Assembly (NCBI GenBank): GCA_934591745.1 | Contig: CAKTPQ010000003.1 | Coordinates: forward strand, 11,451 to 75,450 | Length of the DNA stretch: 64,000 nt | From: an uncultured Oscillospiraceae bacterium | GTDB taxonomy: Bacteria > Bacillota > Clostridia > Oscillospirales > Oscillospiraceae | Reading direction: 5' to 3' | Shown: piece after piece, positions 47,027 to 55,912 of the stretch | Layout: each line of letters starts with the position of its first letter | Position numbering within the stretch: position 1 is the stretch's first letter | Program-made: the position numbers and the translations under genes | Notes under the pieces: model-generated | What the model saw: only the letters and a program-made list of their open reading frames with translations | What the model was told of the DNA's origin: nothing | The model's database searches: none

Positions 47027-49093
47027 ATGCGCAATATCTGGACGGTATTCAAAACGGATCTCTGCACGCTGAGCAAGTGCTTTTTTGCCTGCGTGGTGGT
47101 AGTGGCCATCGCGCTGCTGCCCAGCCTGTACGCCTGGCTGAACATCTACTCCAACTGGGATCCCTACGGCAACACCGGCGGCATCTCCATTGCCGTGGCG
47201 TCGCTGGACCGGGGCTATACCGACAACGGCGAATACGTCAACAAGGGCCGGGACGTGCTGGAGGACTTAAAGACCGCCACGTCCATCAACTGGGTCATCG
47301 TGGACACGGAGCAGGAGGCCACCGACGGCGTCTGCGCCGGTGATTACTACGCCGCCGTGGTCATCGACGAGGACTTCTCCCGTAAGATGTACCGCATGTT
47401 CACCGACTGGACGGGCCAGCCCGCCATTACCTATTATGAAAATGCCAAGAAGAACGCCGTGGCCACCAAGATCACCGACACGGCGGTGGAGACGCTGAAG
47501 CGCTCCATCAGCGAAAACTATCTGGAGGTGGTCATCAGCGGCATCATGGAGCAGAGCAATCTGCTGGCCGCCGACCTGACGGAGACAGACCCCGAGACTG
47601 CCGTCAAGGGCCTTCTGTATCAGGCTCAGGACGTGCTCTCCGGCTGCCGCCGGATGATGGATGCCTTCCGCGCCGCCGGTGACGCCGGTGTGTCGGAGTC
47701 TGACGCACAGGCACTGGCCAACGCCATCGCCGACATCAACAGGAACCTGCCTGACGGCTCCGCCATTGCTGACGATGCCGCCCAGCTCCAGCACGCGCTG
47801 TACACGGCGCTGGCGGGGGTAGAGCGCGCCCTGGACCGCTTCGAGGCGGCGCTGGGTACGGCGGAGCTGCCCTCGGCCCAGCAGCAGCTGCGGGATGCGG
47901 CCGCCGCCATGGGCAGACTCAGCACCCGGCTGTCCGATCTGGCCGGTAAGCTGGAAGCCGCCAACACCGCCGGCGACCCCATCCTCACCGCGCAGACGGC
48001 GCAGCTGCGGGAACTGGCCGGTCGGTGTACCCAGCTCCAGAAGACGCTGAACAAGCTGGCTGACAGCAGCGATGTCAGCGGCCTTCTGGCCGACTGTGAC
48101 GCGCTGGTGGACGCTGTCCGGGATGCGGCCGCCAGGATACCCGTCACGGGCCGCGACCTGCGTCGCCAGTTGGACACCGTGGTATCGGAGGTGTCCGATG
48201 CGCTGGACGGTGTCCGTGACCTGAAGGAGGACGCCAAGGCCCTGCGTGCCGCGCTGTCCGATACCACGGCGGCGCTGGGCGTCACCATGGACCTGCTGCG
48301 CCCGGCGACAGAGCGGATGGTGGACTCCCTGTCCGAGACCATCGACAAGCTGGAGGGCATGACCACCGGCGAGTACATGGATATCCTTCTCAATGTTCTG
48401 GGCGGCGACCCCATTGCCTACAGCCAGTATTTCCCCGAGATGGTGCAGACCACCGTCAACAAGGTCTATCCCATCGAGAACTACGGCTCTGCCATGGCCC
48501 CGTTCTACACCACACTGGCCATCTGGGTGGGCGGCGTTATCCTCTCGTCTCTGGTGAAGGTCCACGCCCGTACCGACGGGCTGATCGACCCCCGCCCGGC
48601 GCAGCTGTACTTCGGCCGCTATCTGTTCTTTTTTCTGCTCAGTCAGATACAGGCGGCGGTCATCGTCACCGGCGATCTGTACCTGCTGAAGATACAGTGC
48701 CTGCATCCGGGCCTGCTGTACCTGACGGCGTCTCTGACAGCCTTCACCTTCAGCCTGCTGATCTACTCGCTGGCCCTGTCCTTCGGCGACGTGGGCAAGG
48801 CCCTGGTGGTGGTCATCATGGTCATGCAGATCGCCGGCTCCTCCGGCACGTTCCCCATCGAACTGCTGCCGGAGATCTACCAGAAAATTTACCGTTTCTT
48901 CCCGTTCCCCTATGCCATTGACGCCATGCGCGAGTGCATCTGCGGCCTGTACGGCGACTATTATCTGACCCAGATCGCCTTCCTGCTGCTGTTCGCTGTG
49001 GCGGCGCTGCTCATCGGATTGCTGGTTCGCCGCCCCTTCATGGGCCTGAACCACTTCATGGAGGAAAAGCTGGAGGAAACGGAGCTGCTGTAA
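47027..49093 (+). CDS. YhgE/Pip-family membrane protein
   Basis: A 688-residue membrane protein starting at the ATG at 47027 just after GGAGG. One membrane helix lies near the N terminus (FACVVVVAIALLPSLYAWLN), followed by the family signature NIYSNWDPYGNT. A long extracytoplasmic region (about residues 45-490) is rich in Ala/Leu/Asp heptads and predicted coiled coil. Five or six C-terminal helices (from APFYTTLAIWVGGVILSSLV) resemble the ABC-2 exporter permease domain. Relatives include the lactococcal phage-infection protein Pip and YhgE proteins linked to export. It lies first in a three-gene operon that ends with a paralogue at 49790, which suggests the two halves work as a heterodimer. 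No ATPase gene is nearby, as is usual for this family. The transported substrate is unknown. Confidence 0.9.
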   Translation: MRNIWTVFKTDLCTLSKCFFACVVVVAIALLPSLYAWLNIYSNWDPYGNTGGISIAVASLDRGYTDNGEYVNKGRDVLEDLKTATSINWVIVDTEQEATDGVCAGDYYAAVVIDEDFSRKMYRMFTDWTGQPAITYYENAKKNAVATKITDTAVETLKRSISENYLEVVISGIMEQSNLLAADLTETDPETAVKGLLYQAQDVLSGCRRMMDAFRAAGDAGVSESDAQALANAIADINRNLPDGSAIADDAAQLQHALYTALAGVERALDRFEAALGTAELPSAQQQLRDAAAAMGRLSTRLSDLAGKLEAANTAGDPILTAQTAQLRELAGRCTQLQKTLNKLADSSDVSGLLADCDALVDAVRDAAARIPVTGRDLRRQLDTVVSEVSDALDGVRDLKEDAKALRAALSDTTAALGVTMDLLRPATERMVDSLSETIDKLEGMTTGEYMDILLNVLGGDPIAYSQYFPEMVQTTVNKVYPIENYGSAMAPFYTTLAIWVGGVILSSLVKVHARTDGLIDPRPAQLYFGRYLFFFLLSQIQAAVIVTGDLYLLKIQCLHPGLLYLTASLTAFTFSLLIYSLALSFGDVGKALVVVIMVMQIAGSSGTFPIELLPEIYQKIYRFFPFPYAIDAMRECICGLYGDYYLTQIAFLLLFAVAALLIGLLVRRPFMGLNHFMEEKLEETELL

Positions 49094-49109
49094 AGGAGGT
49101 GCACGACCC

Positions 49110-49793
49110 ATGTCGACAGAACGCGACTATCAGGAATTATACGACCGCCTGCTGGAGGAGGTGGGTGCGCTGCACCGCGCCAACCAGCGCCGTATCCGCA
49201 GCGGCATGTGGGCCCTGCTGGCCGTCACCGTGGGACTGATGATCCTCATGTTCCTGGCCGGCGGCAACAAGGTGTTCACGCTGATGCTGTGGATATTGTC
49301 CATGTTCGCCGTGGCGGCGTATCTTATCGCCGTGGAGTACATGGATTACGAGCTGCAAAAGAAGCTGCGGGACATTGCCCAGCTGGAGGAGAGCGCCTTT
49401 GACGGCCTCATGAACGTCCCGGAGCTGCCCGCCGCGCCGGCGCTGCCCCGGCTGCTGCGCCGTCGTGCCGCCGCCCGGCCTCTGCCGGAGGCGCCCGTGT
49501 CCCCGGAGGAGTCCGCTCCTGCGGAGGCATCCGCTCCCGCGCCGGCGCCCGCCGCCCCGGAGGAGCCGTCCGCCCCTGCGCAGGAGCCTGCCACGCCGGA
49601 GGTCTCCGCCGCGCCGCAGCCCGCCCCGCAGGAGCCTGCCGTGCCCCGCGGTGCTTCGCTGCCTCAGGGTTGGGAGCGTGTGCTGGAGGATCCCGGCAGG
49701 CTGGCGGACGACCTGACACTGCTGACCCGTGCGCTGCAGAACCTGTCCGAGGATCTGCGCCGCGCCGGTGATAAAAAGGAGGGGGAGCGGTGA
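49110..49793 (+). CDS. Small membrane protein with Pro/Ala-rich tail
   Basis: A 227-residue protein not matching any family I recognise. The ATG at 49110 follows AAAGGAGGTG. A short charged N terminus is followed by two membrane helices (residues about 28-46 and 51-70: MWALLAVTVGLMILMFLAGG, MLWILSMFAVAAYLIAV). A long region of alternating Pro, Ala and Glu (about 105-185) then leads to a short amphipathic helix near the C terminus (LADDLTLLTRALQNLSEDLR). It lies between two YhgE genes and overlaps the second by four bases (GTGA), so its product is probably made in step with them and may link or gate them. This is inferred from position only. Confidence 0.75.
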   Translation: MSTERDYQELYDRLLEEVGALHRANQRRIRSGMWALLAVTVGLMILMFLAGGNKVFTLMLWILSMFAVAAYLIAVEYMDYELQKKLRDIAQLEESAFDGLMNVPELPAAPALPRLLRRRAAARPLPEAPVSPEESAPAEASAPAPAPAAPEEPSAPAQEPATPEVSAAPQPAPQEPAVPRGASLPQGWERVLEDPGRLADDLTLLTRALQNLSEDLRRAGDKKEGER

Positions 49794-51880
49794 AGAACAT
49801 CTGGAATATTTTCCGCGCCGACTGGAAGCGCCTGACCGCCAGTGTGGTGGCCGTTGTGGTCATGCTGGGCCTGTGTCTGGTGCCCTGCCTGTATGCGTGG
49901 TTCAACATCCTGTCCAACTGGGACCCCTACGGCCCCGCCTCCACCGGCCGCATCCGGGTGGCCGTGGCCAGCGAGGACGACGGCTGTGAGGTGCTGGGCC
50001 TCCACCTGAATATCGGCGAGCTGGTGCTGCAGGGACTGGAGAGCAACGACCAGATGGGCTGGGTCTTTGTGGACGACGCCCAGACGGCGCTGGACGGCGT
50101 CAGCGCCGGCGACTACTATGCCGCGCTCATCGTCCCGCCGGAGTTCACCGGCGACTTCGTCAGTATTCTGGAGGGCGACCTGCGCCACCCGGAGATACAG
50201 TATTACGAGAACGAGAAAAAGAACGCCATCGCCCCCAAGATCACCGGTAAGGCCAAGACCGCCGTACAGGAGCAGATCAACACCACCATTCTGGAAAAGG
50301 TGGCGGACGCCCTGACCACTGCCGGCTCCGTGTTCAAGGCCATGGGCCTTGACGGGCAGGACATTGCCGACGGCCTGCTGGAAAAGCTGTCCAACGCCCA
50401 GCGGGATATGGACCAGATGGCCCAGGTGTTCCGCTCACTGCAGGACGTGATGGATGGGGCTGACAGCCTGCTGACTGCCTCCGCCATCACCATCAGCGAT
50501 GCTCAGGGCACCATGGACGATGCCTCTGCCGCCGCCGGCAGCACCGTCCGCCTCATCGACCGCGGTCTTGACGCGGCGGACGATGCCTCCGCCGACCTGC
50601 TGCGTGTGCTGGATGCCGCCGATACCACCCTCTCCGACTTGGAGGATCTGCTGGGCGGTGTGGATATGACCCCGGCGGACGATGCCGCCCATGACCGGGT
50701 CAACGCCCGCATCGACGGCATGATCGAGGAGCTGGAGACGGCTAAGGCCATGACGGACGATGAGGCCGTCATCGCACAGATCGATGCCGCCATCGCGGAG
50801 CTGGAGACGCTGCGCACCTCCGTGGACCAGACCGGCCTCTCGCAGGTGCAGGGTCCTCTGCTGGACATGATCGCTCAGGTGCGGCAGAGCCTGCGCACCG
50901 CCGCCGTCAACACCAACCAGCAGGTCAACGAATACCTCCACGACGCCGGTGAGCGTGCCCAGTCTACCCTCCGCTCCGTGCAGGATCTGCTGGACGCGGC
51001 CTCCGGCTCACTGGGCGGCGTGTCTGACACCCTCCGGGCCTACTCCAACGCCGTGGCCGCCGCCCAGCCCACGCTGGCCTCCGGCATCACCCTGACCCAG
51101 AGCGTCTCCGGCTATCTGGCCGACATGGAGGAGGATATCCGCCGCGTCACGGACAGCGCCGCCTTCCGGCGCTTCGTAGAGCTGATGGAGAGCGATTCCG
51201 ACAGCATGGCGGAGTATCTGGCCTCCCCGGTGCAGATGAACACCCAGATCATCTACGAGATCAAGGACTACGGCGCCGCTATGTCCCCGTATTATGTGAT
51301 GCTGGCCCTGTTTGTGGGCAGCCTGCTGACGGCGGTGATGGTGAAGGTGCCCGTGACCCAGCCGGAGTTCCAAAACTGCCGGGGCATCGAACGGTACTTC
51401 GGCCGCTTCTTCATTTTCTTCTTCATGGCCATTGCCCAGGCGCTGGTCACGGCCTTCGGCTGCCTCTGGTTCGTGGGCATGGAGACGGCGGAGCCGGCCC
51501 TGTTCGTGCTGGCCTGCTGCATCTGTTCCCTGAACTTCGCTGCCATGAACTATGCGCTGGTCTACTCGCTGGACAATGTGGGCCTTGCCGCCTCCGTCAT
51601 CATCATGGTGCTGCAGGTGGCCGGCTCCGGCGGCTCCTATCCCATCGACGTGCTGCCCAAGCTGTTCCAGTACCTGTATCCCTTCATGCCCTTCCATTAT
51701 GGCATGGACATGATCCGCGAGACCATCGGCGGCCTGTACGGCCATACCTATCTCCGCTGCGCCCTGATCCTGCTGGGCATGTGTGTGCTGTTCACTGTAT
51801 TCGGTCTGCTGGTTTACTATCCCGCCCGCAGGCTGAACGCGGCTATCGCCGCCAGCAAGGAGAAGTCTGGCATTATGTAA
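49790..51880 (+). CDS. Second YhgE/Pip-family membrane protein
   Basis: A 696-residue paralogue of the protein at 47027, with a GTG start at 49790 that overlaps the upstream stop and follows AAAGGAGGGGG. It has the same layout: an N-terminal helix (VVAVVVMLGLCLVPCLYAWF) running into NILSNWDPYGPAS, a coiled extracytoplasmic part (residues about 50-490) and a C-terminal bundle of about six helices (SPYYVMLALFVGSLLTAVMV; GYPID-like motif SYPIDVLPKLFQYLYPFMPF). Conserved SNWDPYG and the PF-YAMD/PFHYGMD motif occur in both copies, but the middle regions differ widely, consistent with specialised partners. The operon ends at the bidirectional terminator at 51897. Confidence 0.9.
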   Translation: MKNIWNIFRADWKRLTASVVAVVVMLGLCLVPCLYAWFNILSNWDPYGPASTGRIRVAVASEDDGCEVLGLHLNIGELVLQGLESNDQMGWVFVDDAQTALDGVSAGDYYAALIVPPEFTGDFVSILEGDLRHPEIQYYENEKKNAIAPKITGKAKTAVQEQINTTILEKVADALTTAGSVFKAMGLDGQDIADGLLEKLSNAQRDMDQMAQVFRSLQDVMDGADSLLTASAITISDAQGTMDDASAAAGSTVRLIDRGLDAADDASADLLRVLDAADTTLSDLEDLLGGVDMTPADDAAHDRVNARIDGMIEELETAKAMTDDEAVIAQIDAAIAELETLRTSVDQTGLSQVQGPLLDMIAQVRQSLRTAAVNTNQQVNEYLHDAGERAQSTLRSVQDLLDAASGSLGGVSDTLRAYSNAVAAAQPTLASGITLTQSVSGYLADMEEDIRRVTDSAAFRRFVELMESDSDSMAEYLASPVQMNTQIIYEIKDYGAAMSPYYVMLALFVGSLLTAVMVKVPVTQPEFQNCRGIERYFGRFFIFFFMAIAQALVTAFGCLWFVGMETAEPALFVLACCICSLNFAAMNYALVYSLDNVGLAASVIIMVLQVAGSGGSYPIDVLPKLFQYLYPFMPFHYGMDMIRETIGGLYGHTYLRCALILLGMCVLFTVFGLLVYYPARRLNAAIAASKEKSGIM

Positions 51881-51896
51881 ACTCTGCCCACAAACA

Positions 51897-51925
51897 AAAA
51901 ACCGCCGTCCCGGAAGGGGCGGCGG
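51897..51925. terminator. Bidirectional terminator between yhgE and the XRE gene
   Basis: AAACCGCCG and CGGCGGTTT flank a short GC-rich centre. On the minus strand the stem is followed by TTTTTTGTTTG, a good tail for the XRE gene; on the plus strand the tail is weaker. Confidence 0.75.
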
Positions 51926-51953
51926 TTTGTGCCTGCTTCAAATGGAGCGCTGC

Positions 51954-52274
51954 TTACTTCTCCTTGCTGCACCGGTCATACTCCACCTGCATGACGGAGG
52001 AGATGGTGTGCCGGCCGTAGTCGTCCAGCTTGGCGTACTGCGTCAGCAGCCGCTCGGTGTCGTCTGTCAGATACAGGGCCGCGTCGTCGGACATGGCCTT
52101 GATGCCCAGGATCTTGCAGATACGCATCACCGTGTCAAAGGAGGAACCGCCCACGCCGTTGTGCAGTGCGCTGTTGATGGTGGACAGGGGGATATCCACG
52201 GCGAAAGCGAACTGCCGCACGCTCCGGTACTGCCGCGAGATCTCATCGCGGACCACTTTTGTCAGATTGTCCAT
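51954..52274 (-). CDS. Small XRE-family helix-turn-helix regulator
   Basis: A 106-residue cytoplasmic DNA-binding protein. Residues about 15-60 form a Cro/CI-type helix-turn-helix (SVRQFAFAVDIPLSTINSAL, then SFDTVMRICKILGI). The rest is a helical tail (DDTERLLTQYAKLDDYGRHT) of a type common in Clostridia regulators. The ATG at 52274 follows GAGG. It has its own promoter and terminator, converges on the YhgE operon and diverges from yihY-trkA. Which promoter it binds is unknown; the inverted repeat at 46901 and its own upstream region are candidates. Confidence 0.85.
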   Translation of the reverse strand: MDNLTKVVRDEISRQYRSVRQFAFAVDIPLSTINSALHNGVGGSSFDTVMRICKILGIKAMSDDAALYLTDDTERLLTQYAKLDDYGRHTISSVMQVEYDRCSKEK

Positions 52275-52319
52275 ATCAGAACCTCACTTCTGTAAAGAAT
52301 TTCCAGTTAAGGCGGTCTT

Positions 52320-52348
52320 AGTATAGCACGGATTTTCGCGCACGCCAA
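52320..52348 (-). promoter_or_regulatory. Promoter of the XRE regulator
   Basis: On the minus strand TTGGCG (52343-52348), 17 bases and TATACT (52320-52325) precede the start by about 45 bases. Confidence 0.7.
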
Positions 52349-52415
52349 GAGGGAAAATCAAAAATTTATAAAAAAGTCACAAGAACGGCGGGGAAGTGTG
52401 GCACTTATGCCGAAT

Positions 52416-52465
52416 TTTGCCTCCGGCAAATGCCCCTTTTATTTTGCGTCCCGCTGTGGTACAAT
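52416..52465 (+). promoter_or_regulatory. Promoter region of yihY-trkA with an inverted repeat
   Basis: TACAAT at 52460-52465 is a fair -10 box with a weak TTTTAT 17 bases upstream. Just before it TTTGCC-TCC-GGCAAA (52416-52430) is a perfect 6-bp inverted repeat that might be an operator. Confidence 0.45.
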
Positions 52466-52489
52466 ATACCCTCAGAGGAGCTTCTGCCT

Positions 52490-53368
52490 ATGAAAACACC
52501 AAAACTTTATACGCCCAGGACCGGCTTTGGCCGTCTGGCAGGCGACATGCTCCGCCGGTACTACGTCCATGACGTGGCCCGCGACAGCGCGGCTCTGACG
52601 TACTACCTGCTGTTCGCCCTGTTTCCGCTGTTGATCTTTGTCAGCGCCCTGCTGGGCATTCTGGAGCTGGATATCGACAGCATCACCGCAGTGCTGACGC
52701 CCCTGCTGCCTGCGGACGTGGTGGGGGTGGTGCGCTCCTATCTGGAGTATGTGGCCGCCAACCAGAGCCGCCAGCTACTGTGGTTCAGCCTGGTCTTTTC
52801 CATCTGGTTCCCCATGCGCTCTACCGGCTGCCTGATGCATTCGCTGCGCAAGGCTTTCGGCCGCAGCGCACCGGAGAATATGCTGCTGACCCAGCTGCGC
52901 AACCTGCTGTTCACGGTCTGGATGATCTTCGTCATCGGCCTGACGTTGGTGCTGGTGGTGGTAGGCCGCCGCGCCCTGCACTTTTTGTCCCGGATACTGC
53001 CTCTGTCGGAGACGTTCATCGGCGTCTGGGGCTACCTGCGTTTCATTATTCTGGGACTTGTCATGGCCATTTCTCTGGGCATTCTGTACCAGCTGGCCCT
53101 GGGCCAGCGCCGCCCCCTGCGGGAGGTGCTGCCCGGCGTGGGCAGTTCATTGACGGCCTGGCTGCTGCTGAGCATGGCCTTTTCGTATTATGTGGAAAAT
53201 ATGGCCCAGTATGCACGGCTCTACGGCTCCATCGCCACCATCGTGGTGGTGCTGCTGTGGCTGTATATGTCGGGACAGATCCTGATCCTGGGCGCGGAGC
53301 TGTCCGCCGCCCTGATCCACCGGAAGAAACACACTGCGTCCCCGCCGGACGGGGAGGAGGAAGCATGA
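52490..53368 (+). CDS. YihY/BrkB-family inner membrane protein
   Basis: A 292-residue integral membrane protein. I start it at the ATG at 52490 after AGAGGAG; the longer frame from 52430 has no ribosome binding site and would run through the -10 box. The family signature DSAALTYYLLFALFPLLIFV lies near residue 35, and about six membrane helices follow (WFSLVFSIWFPMRST; LLFTVWMIFVIGLTLVLVVV; LRFIILGLVMAISLGILYQL; GSIATIVVVLLWLYMSGQIL). The conserved ILGAELSAAL motif is near the C terminus. Despite old names (BrkB, RNase BN) its function is unsettled; it is not an RNase. Its stop overlaps the trkA start (ATGA), so the pair is translationally coupled. Confidence 0.92.
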   Translation: MKTPKLYTPRTGFGRLAGDMLRRYYVHDVARDSAALTYYLLFALFPLLIFVSALLGILELDIDSITAVLTPLLPADVVGVVRSYLEYVAANQSRQLLWFSLVFSIWFPMRSTGCLMHSLRKAFGRSAPENMLLTQLRNLLFTVWMIFVIGLTLVLVVVGRRALHFLSRILPLSETFIGVWGYLRFIILGLVMAISLGILYQLALGQRRPLREVLPGVGSSLTAWLLLSMAFSYYVENMAQYARLYGSIATIVVVLLWLYMSGQILILGAELSAALIHRKKHTASPPDGEEEA

Positions 53369-54723
53369 AGATCATTATCGTAGGCTGCGGCAAGGTGGGC
53401 TATGCCATTGCCCGCCAACTGGCGCAGGAGAAGCACGACATCACCATGGTGGACAACGAGATCGCCCACCTGTCCCGGGCGGACAGCACGCTGGACGTGA
53501 TGTGCGTTCACGGCAGCGGCGCGTCCATCAGCGTTCTGCTGGACGCCGGCGCCCGCACAGCGGATCTGGTCATTGCCGTCACCGGCGCGGACGACACCAA
53601 CATGGTTTGCTGTCTGCTGGCCAAGAGCCTGGGCGCCCGCCACACTGTGGCCCGCGTCCGCAACACCGAGTACCGCCGCGACGCGGACATCCTCAAACGG
53701 GAGATCGGACTGGACATGGTCATCAACCCCGATCTGGCGGCAGCGCAGGAGATCGCCCGCATCCTCAGCTTTCCGGCGGCCATCTCCGTGGAGCCTTTTG
53801 CCGGCGGCCGTATCGACATGATCGGCCTGCAGGCCCTGCCGGAGGATTCCATCGTGGGCCGCAGCCTCAGCGAGTCCCATGGCGACCGTAAGGCGGATGT
53901 TCTGATCTGCGCTGCCCAGCGCGGCGATGAGTGCATCATCCCCAACGGTTCCTTCGTGCCCCAGGCCGACGACCGGTTGTACATGGTGGGTGCCAAAAGC
54001 GAGCTGCAGAAGATGCTCAAGGCCATGGGCCGCCCGCTCCACCGCGTCAAGACCGTGGCGCTGCTGGGCGGCAGCCGCATCAGCATGTACCTGTCGTGGG
54101 AGCTGGCCCGCACCAACACCCACGTGCGTATCGTGGAGCAGGACCATGAGAAGTGTCTGTTCCTGTCCCAGCACCTGCCGGAGGCCATGATCATCGAGGG
54201 CGACGGCACGGACAACGACCTTATTCAGGCGGAGAACATCTTCGGCGCCGACGGCTTCGTGTCCCTCACCGGCCGCGATGAGGAGAACCTGCTGATGGCC
54301 ATGTCGGCCCGCCGCGCCGGCGTCCGCAAGGTGCTGGCCAAGATGACCCGCCCCAACTATATGGAGCTGGTGCAGGACACCGGCCTCGGCAGCATCATCA
54401 GCCCCAAGGACATCATCGCCAACCAGATCACCCGCTATGTCCGCGCTCTGGCCAATTCTCAGGGCATGGCCGTGGAGTCGCTGTACAAGCTGCTGGGCGG
54501 ACAGGTGGAGGCACTGGAGTTTCTGGCTGCTGGGCCTTCCGACCGCCTGCTGCATGTCCCGCTGAAGGATCTGACTCTGCGCAGCGGTGTGCTGCTGGCC
54601 GCCATCGTCCGCGGCGGCACCACCATCATCCCCGGCGGCCTTACCGCCATCGAGGAGGGCGACCGCGTGCTGGTCATTGCCCGCTCCATGGGGCTGAAGG
54701 ACCTGGCCGATATTCTGGCCTGA
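53365..54723 (+). CDS. trkA: Trk potassium uptake regulatory protein
   Basis: A 452-residue peripheral membrane protein with two tandem RCK units. The first Rossmann domain begins at residue 1 with IIIVGCGKVGYAIARQLAQE and an acidic residue ending strand 2 (MVDNE). A TrkA-C domain follows at about 150-220. The second Rossmann-like domain begins near residue 230 (VALLGGSRISMYLSWELART) and its glycine pattern is less complete, as usual. The second TrkA-C domain ends the protein. TrkA binds NAD(H) or ATP and gates the TrkH/TrkG potassium channel. No TrkH gene is in the window; it is expected elsewhere. The ATG at 53365 overlaps the yihY stop and follows GGGGAGGAGG. Confidence 0.94.
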   Translation: MKIIIVGCGKVGYAIARQLAQEKHDITMVDNEIAHLSRADSTLDVMCVHGSGASISVLLDAGARTADLVIAVTGADDTNMVCCLLAKSLGARHTVARVRNTEYRRDADILKREIGLDMVINPDLAAAQEIARILSFPAAISVEPFAGGRIDMIGLQALPEDSIVGRSLSESHGDRKADVLICAAQRGDECIIPNGSFVPQADDRLYMVGAKSELQKMLKAMGRPLHRVKTVALLGGSRISMYLSWELARTNTHVRIVEQDHEKCLFLSQHLPEAMIIEGDGTDNDLIQAENIFGADGFVSLTGRDEENLLMAMSARRAGVRKVLAKMTRPNYMELVQDTGLGSIISPKDIIANQITRYVRALANSQGMAVESLYKLLGGQVEALEFLAAGPSDRLLHVPLKDLTLRSGVLLAAIVRGGTTIIPGGLTAIEEGDRVLVIARSMGLKDLADILA

Positions 54724-54732
54724 CCATGTATA

Positions 54733-54766
54733 AAAAACATCCGCACCCTCCGGTGCGGATGTTTTT
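54733..54766 (+). terminator. Terminator of yihY-trkA
   Basis: CATCCGCACC and GGTGCGGATG pair around a 4-base loop with flanking A-run and T-run, ten bases past the trkA stop. Confidence 0.9.
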
Positions 54767-54805
54767 ATGTAAATGTATCGAAAAAGCCCCACACCCCGGA
54801 AAACC

Positions 54806-54834
54806 TTGCAAAACAACGCTCTCCGCGCTACAAT
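54806..54834 (+). promoter_or_regulatory. Promoter of the shikimate operon
   Basis: TTGCAA (54806-54811), 17 bases, TACAAT (54829-54834). The aroB start lies 31 bases downstream. No leader peptide or attenuator is visible. Confidence 0.8.
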
Positions 54835-54865
54835 AGATTTAACAACGCGCATCGGAGGTACTTAT

Positions 54866-55912
54866 ATGGAGCAGCTCACCGTCCAACTCCCATCCGCCGC
54901 CTATCCGGTATACATCGGCCGCGGCCTGCTGGCGCAGGCCGGCCCCCTGCTGCGGGAGGCGTCTCCCGCCGTCCGCTGGGCCGTGGTAGCCGATGAGACT
55001 GCCGCCGGCCTGCACGGCGCCGCCGTGCTGGACAGCATCCGGACCGCCGGTTTGGAGGCCGCGCTGTATCCCGTCCCCGCCGGTGAGCGGGCCAAGACCG
55101 TCCCCGTCTACGAGGAGCTTTGCCGCCGCATCCTGCGGGACGGCTTCGACCGTACCTGCGGCGTGGTGTCGCTGGGCGGCGGCGCCTGCGGCGATCTGGC
55201 GGGCTTTGCCGCCGCTACACTGCTGCGCGGCGTGGCGCTGGCCCACATTCCCACCACGCTGCTGGCCCAGGCGGACAGCGCCATCGGCGGCAAAACCGGG
55301 CTGGACCTCCCCGAGGGCAAGAACCAGCTGGGCGCGTTCTGGCAGCCCTCGCTGGTGCTGTCCGACCCCGCGTGCCTTGCCACGCTGCCGCCCCGGCAGC
55401 TGTCCTCCGGCATGGCGGAGGTCATCAAGTGTGCCTGCATCGCCGATGCCGCCCTGCTGGACGAGCTGGAGGAGTCGCCCCGGCCCGATCCGGAGAAGCT
55501 CATCGCCGCCTGCTACCGGGTGAAGGCCCGCTGCATTGCCGCCGATGAGCGGGACGATGGCCCCCGCCGCCTGCTGAACTTCGGTCACACCTTCGGCCAC
55601 GCCTACGAGGCGCTGGGCGGCTATGCCGCTTATACCCACGGCGAGGCGGTGGCCGCCGGCATGGCACAGATGCTCCGCTGGCAGATCGGTCACGGCTTCG
55701 GCGGTGACTTCCTGCTGGCCCGGTTGGAGCGGCTGCTGCCCCGTTACGGTCTGCCAACCGCTATCGACTGTGACCGTGACGCCCTGCGCCGTCTGCTGCC
55801 ACGGGACAAGAAGGCCACCGGCGCCCACATCACCGTGGTGGTGGTGGAGCGCCCCGGCCAGGGCCGTCTGGAGGAGGTGCCGCTGGAGAGCCTGTGGGAG
55901 GACGCCCTATGA
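54866..55912 (+). CDS. aroB: 3-Dehydroquinate synthase
   Basis: A 348-residue NAD- and metal-dependent enzyme that cyclises DAHP to 3-dehydroquinate, the second step of the shikimate pathway. The NAD-binding GGGACGDLAGFAAATLLRG and substrate motif DSAIGGKTGLDLPEGKNQLG are intact. The three metal ligands are visible in GMAEVIK (Glu), NFGHTFGHAYE (His) and THGEAVAAG (His). The start is the ATG at 54866 after CGGAGGTAC; the upstream frame has no ribosome binding site. It opens a six-gene operon in which every junction overlaps. The first step (DAHP synthase) is not encoded here. Confidence 0.97.
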   Translation: MEQLTVQLPSAAYPVYIGRGLLAQAGPLLREASPAVRWAVVADETAAGLHGAAVLDSIRTAGLEAALYPVPAGERAKTVPVYEELCRRILRDGFDRTCGVVSLGGGACGDLAGFAAATLLRGVALAHIPTTLLAQADSAIGGKTGLDLPEGKNQLGAFWQPSLVLSDPACLATLPPRQLSSGMAEVIKCACIADAALLDELEESPRPDPEKLIAACYRVKARCIAADERDDGPRRLLNFGHTFGHAYEALGGYAAYTHGEAVAAGMAQMLRWQIGHGFGGDFLLARLERLLPRYGLPTAIDCDRDALRRLLPRDKKATGAHITVVVVERPGQGRLEEVPLESLWEDAL

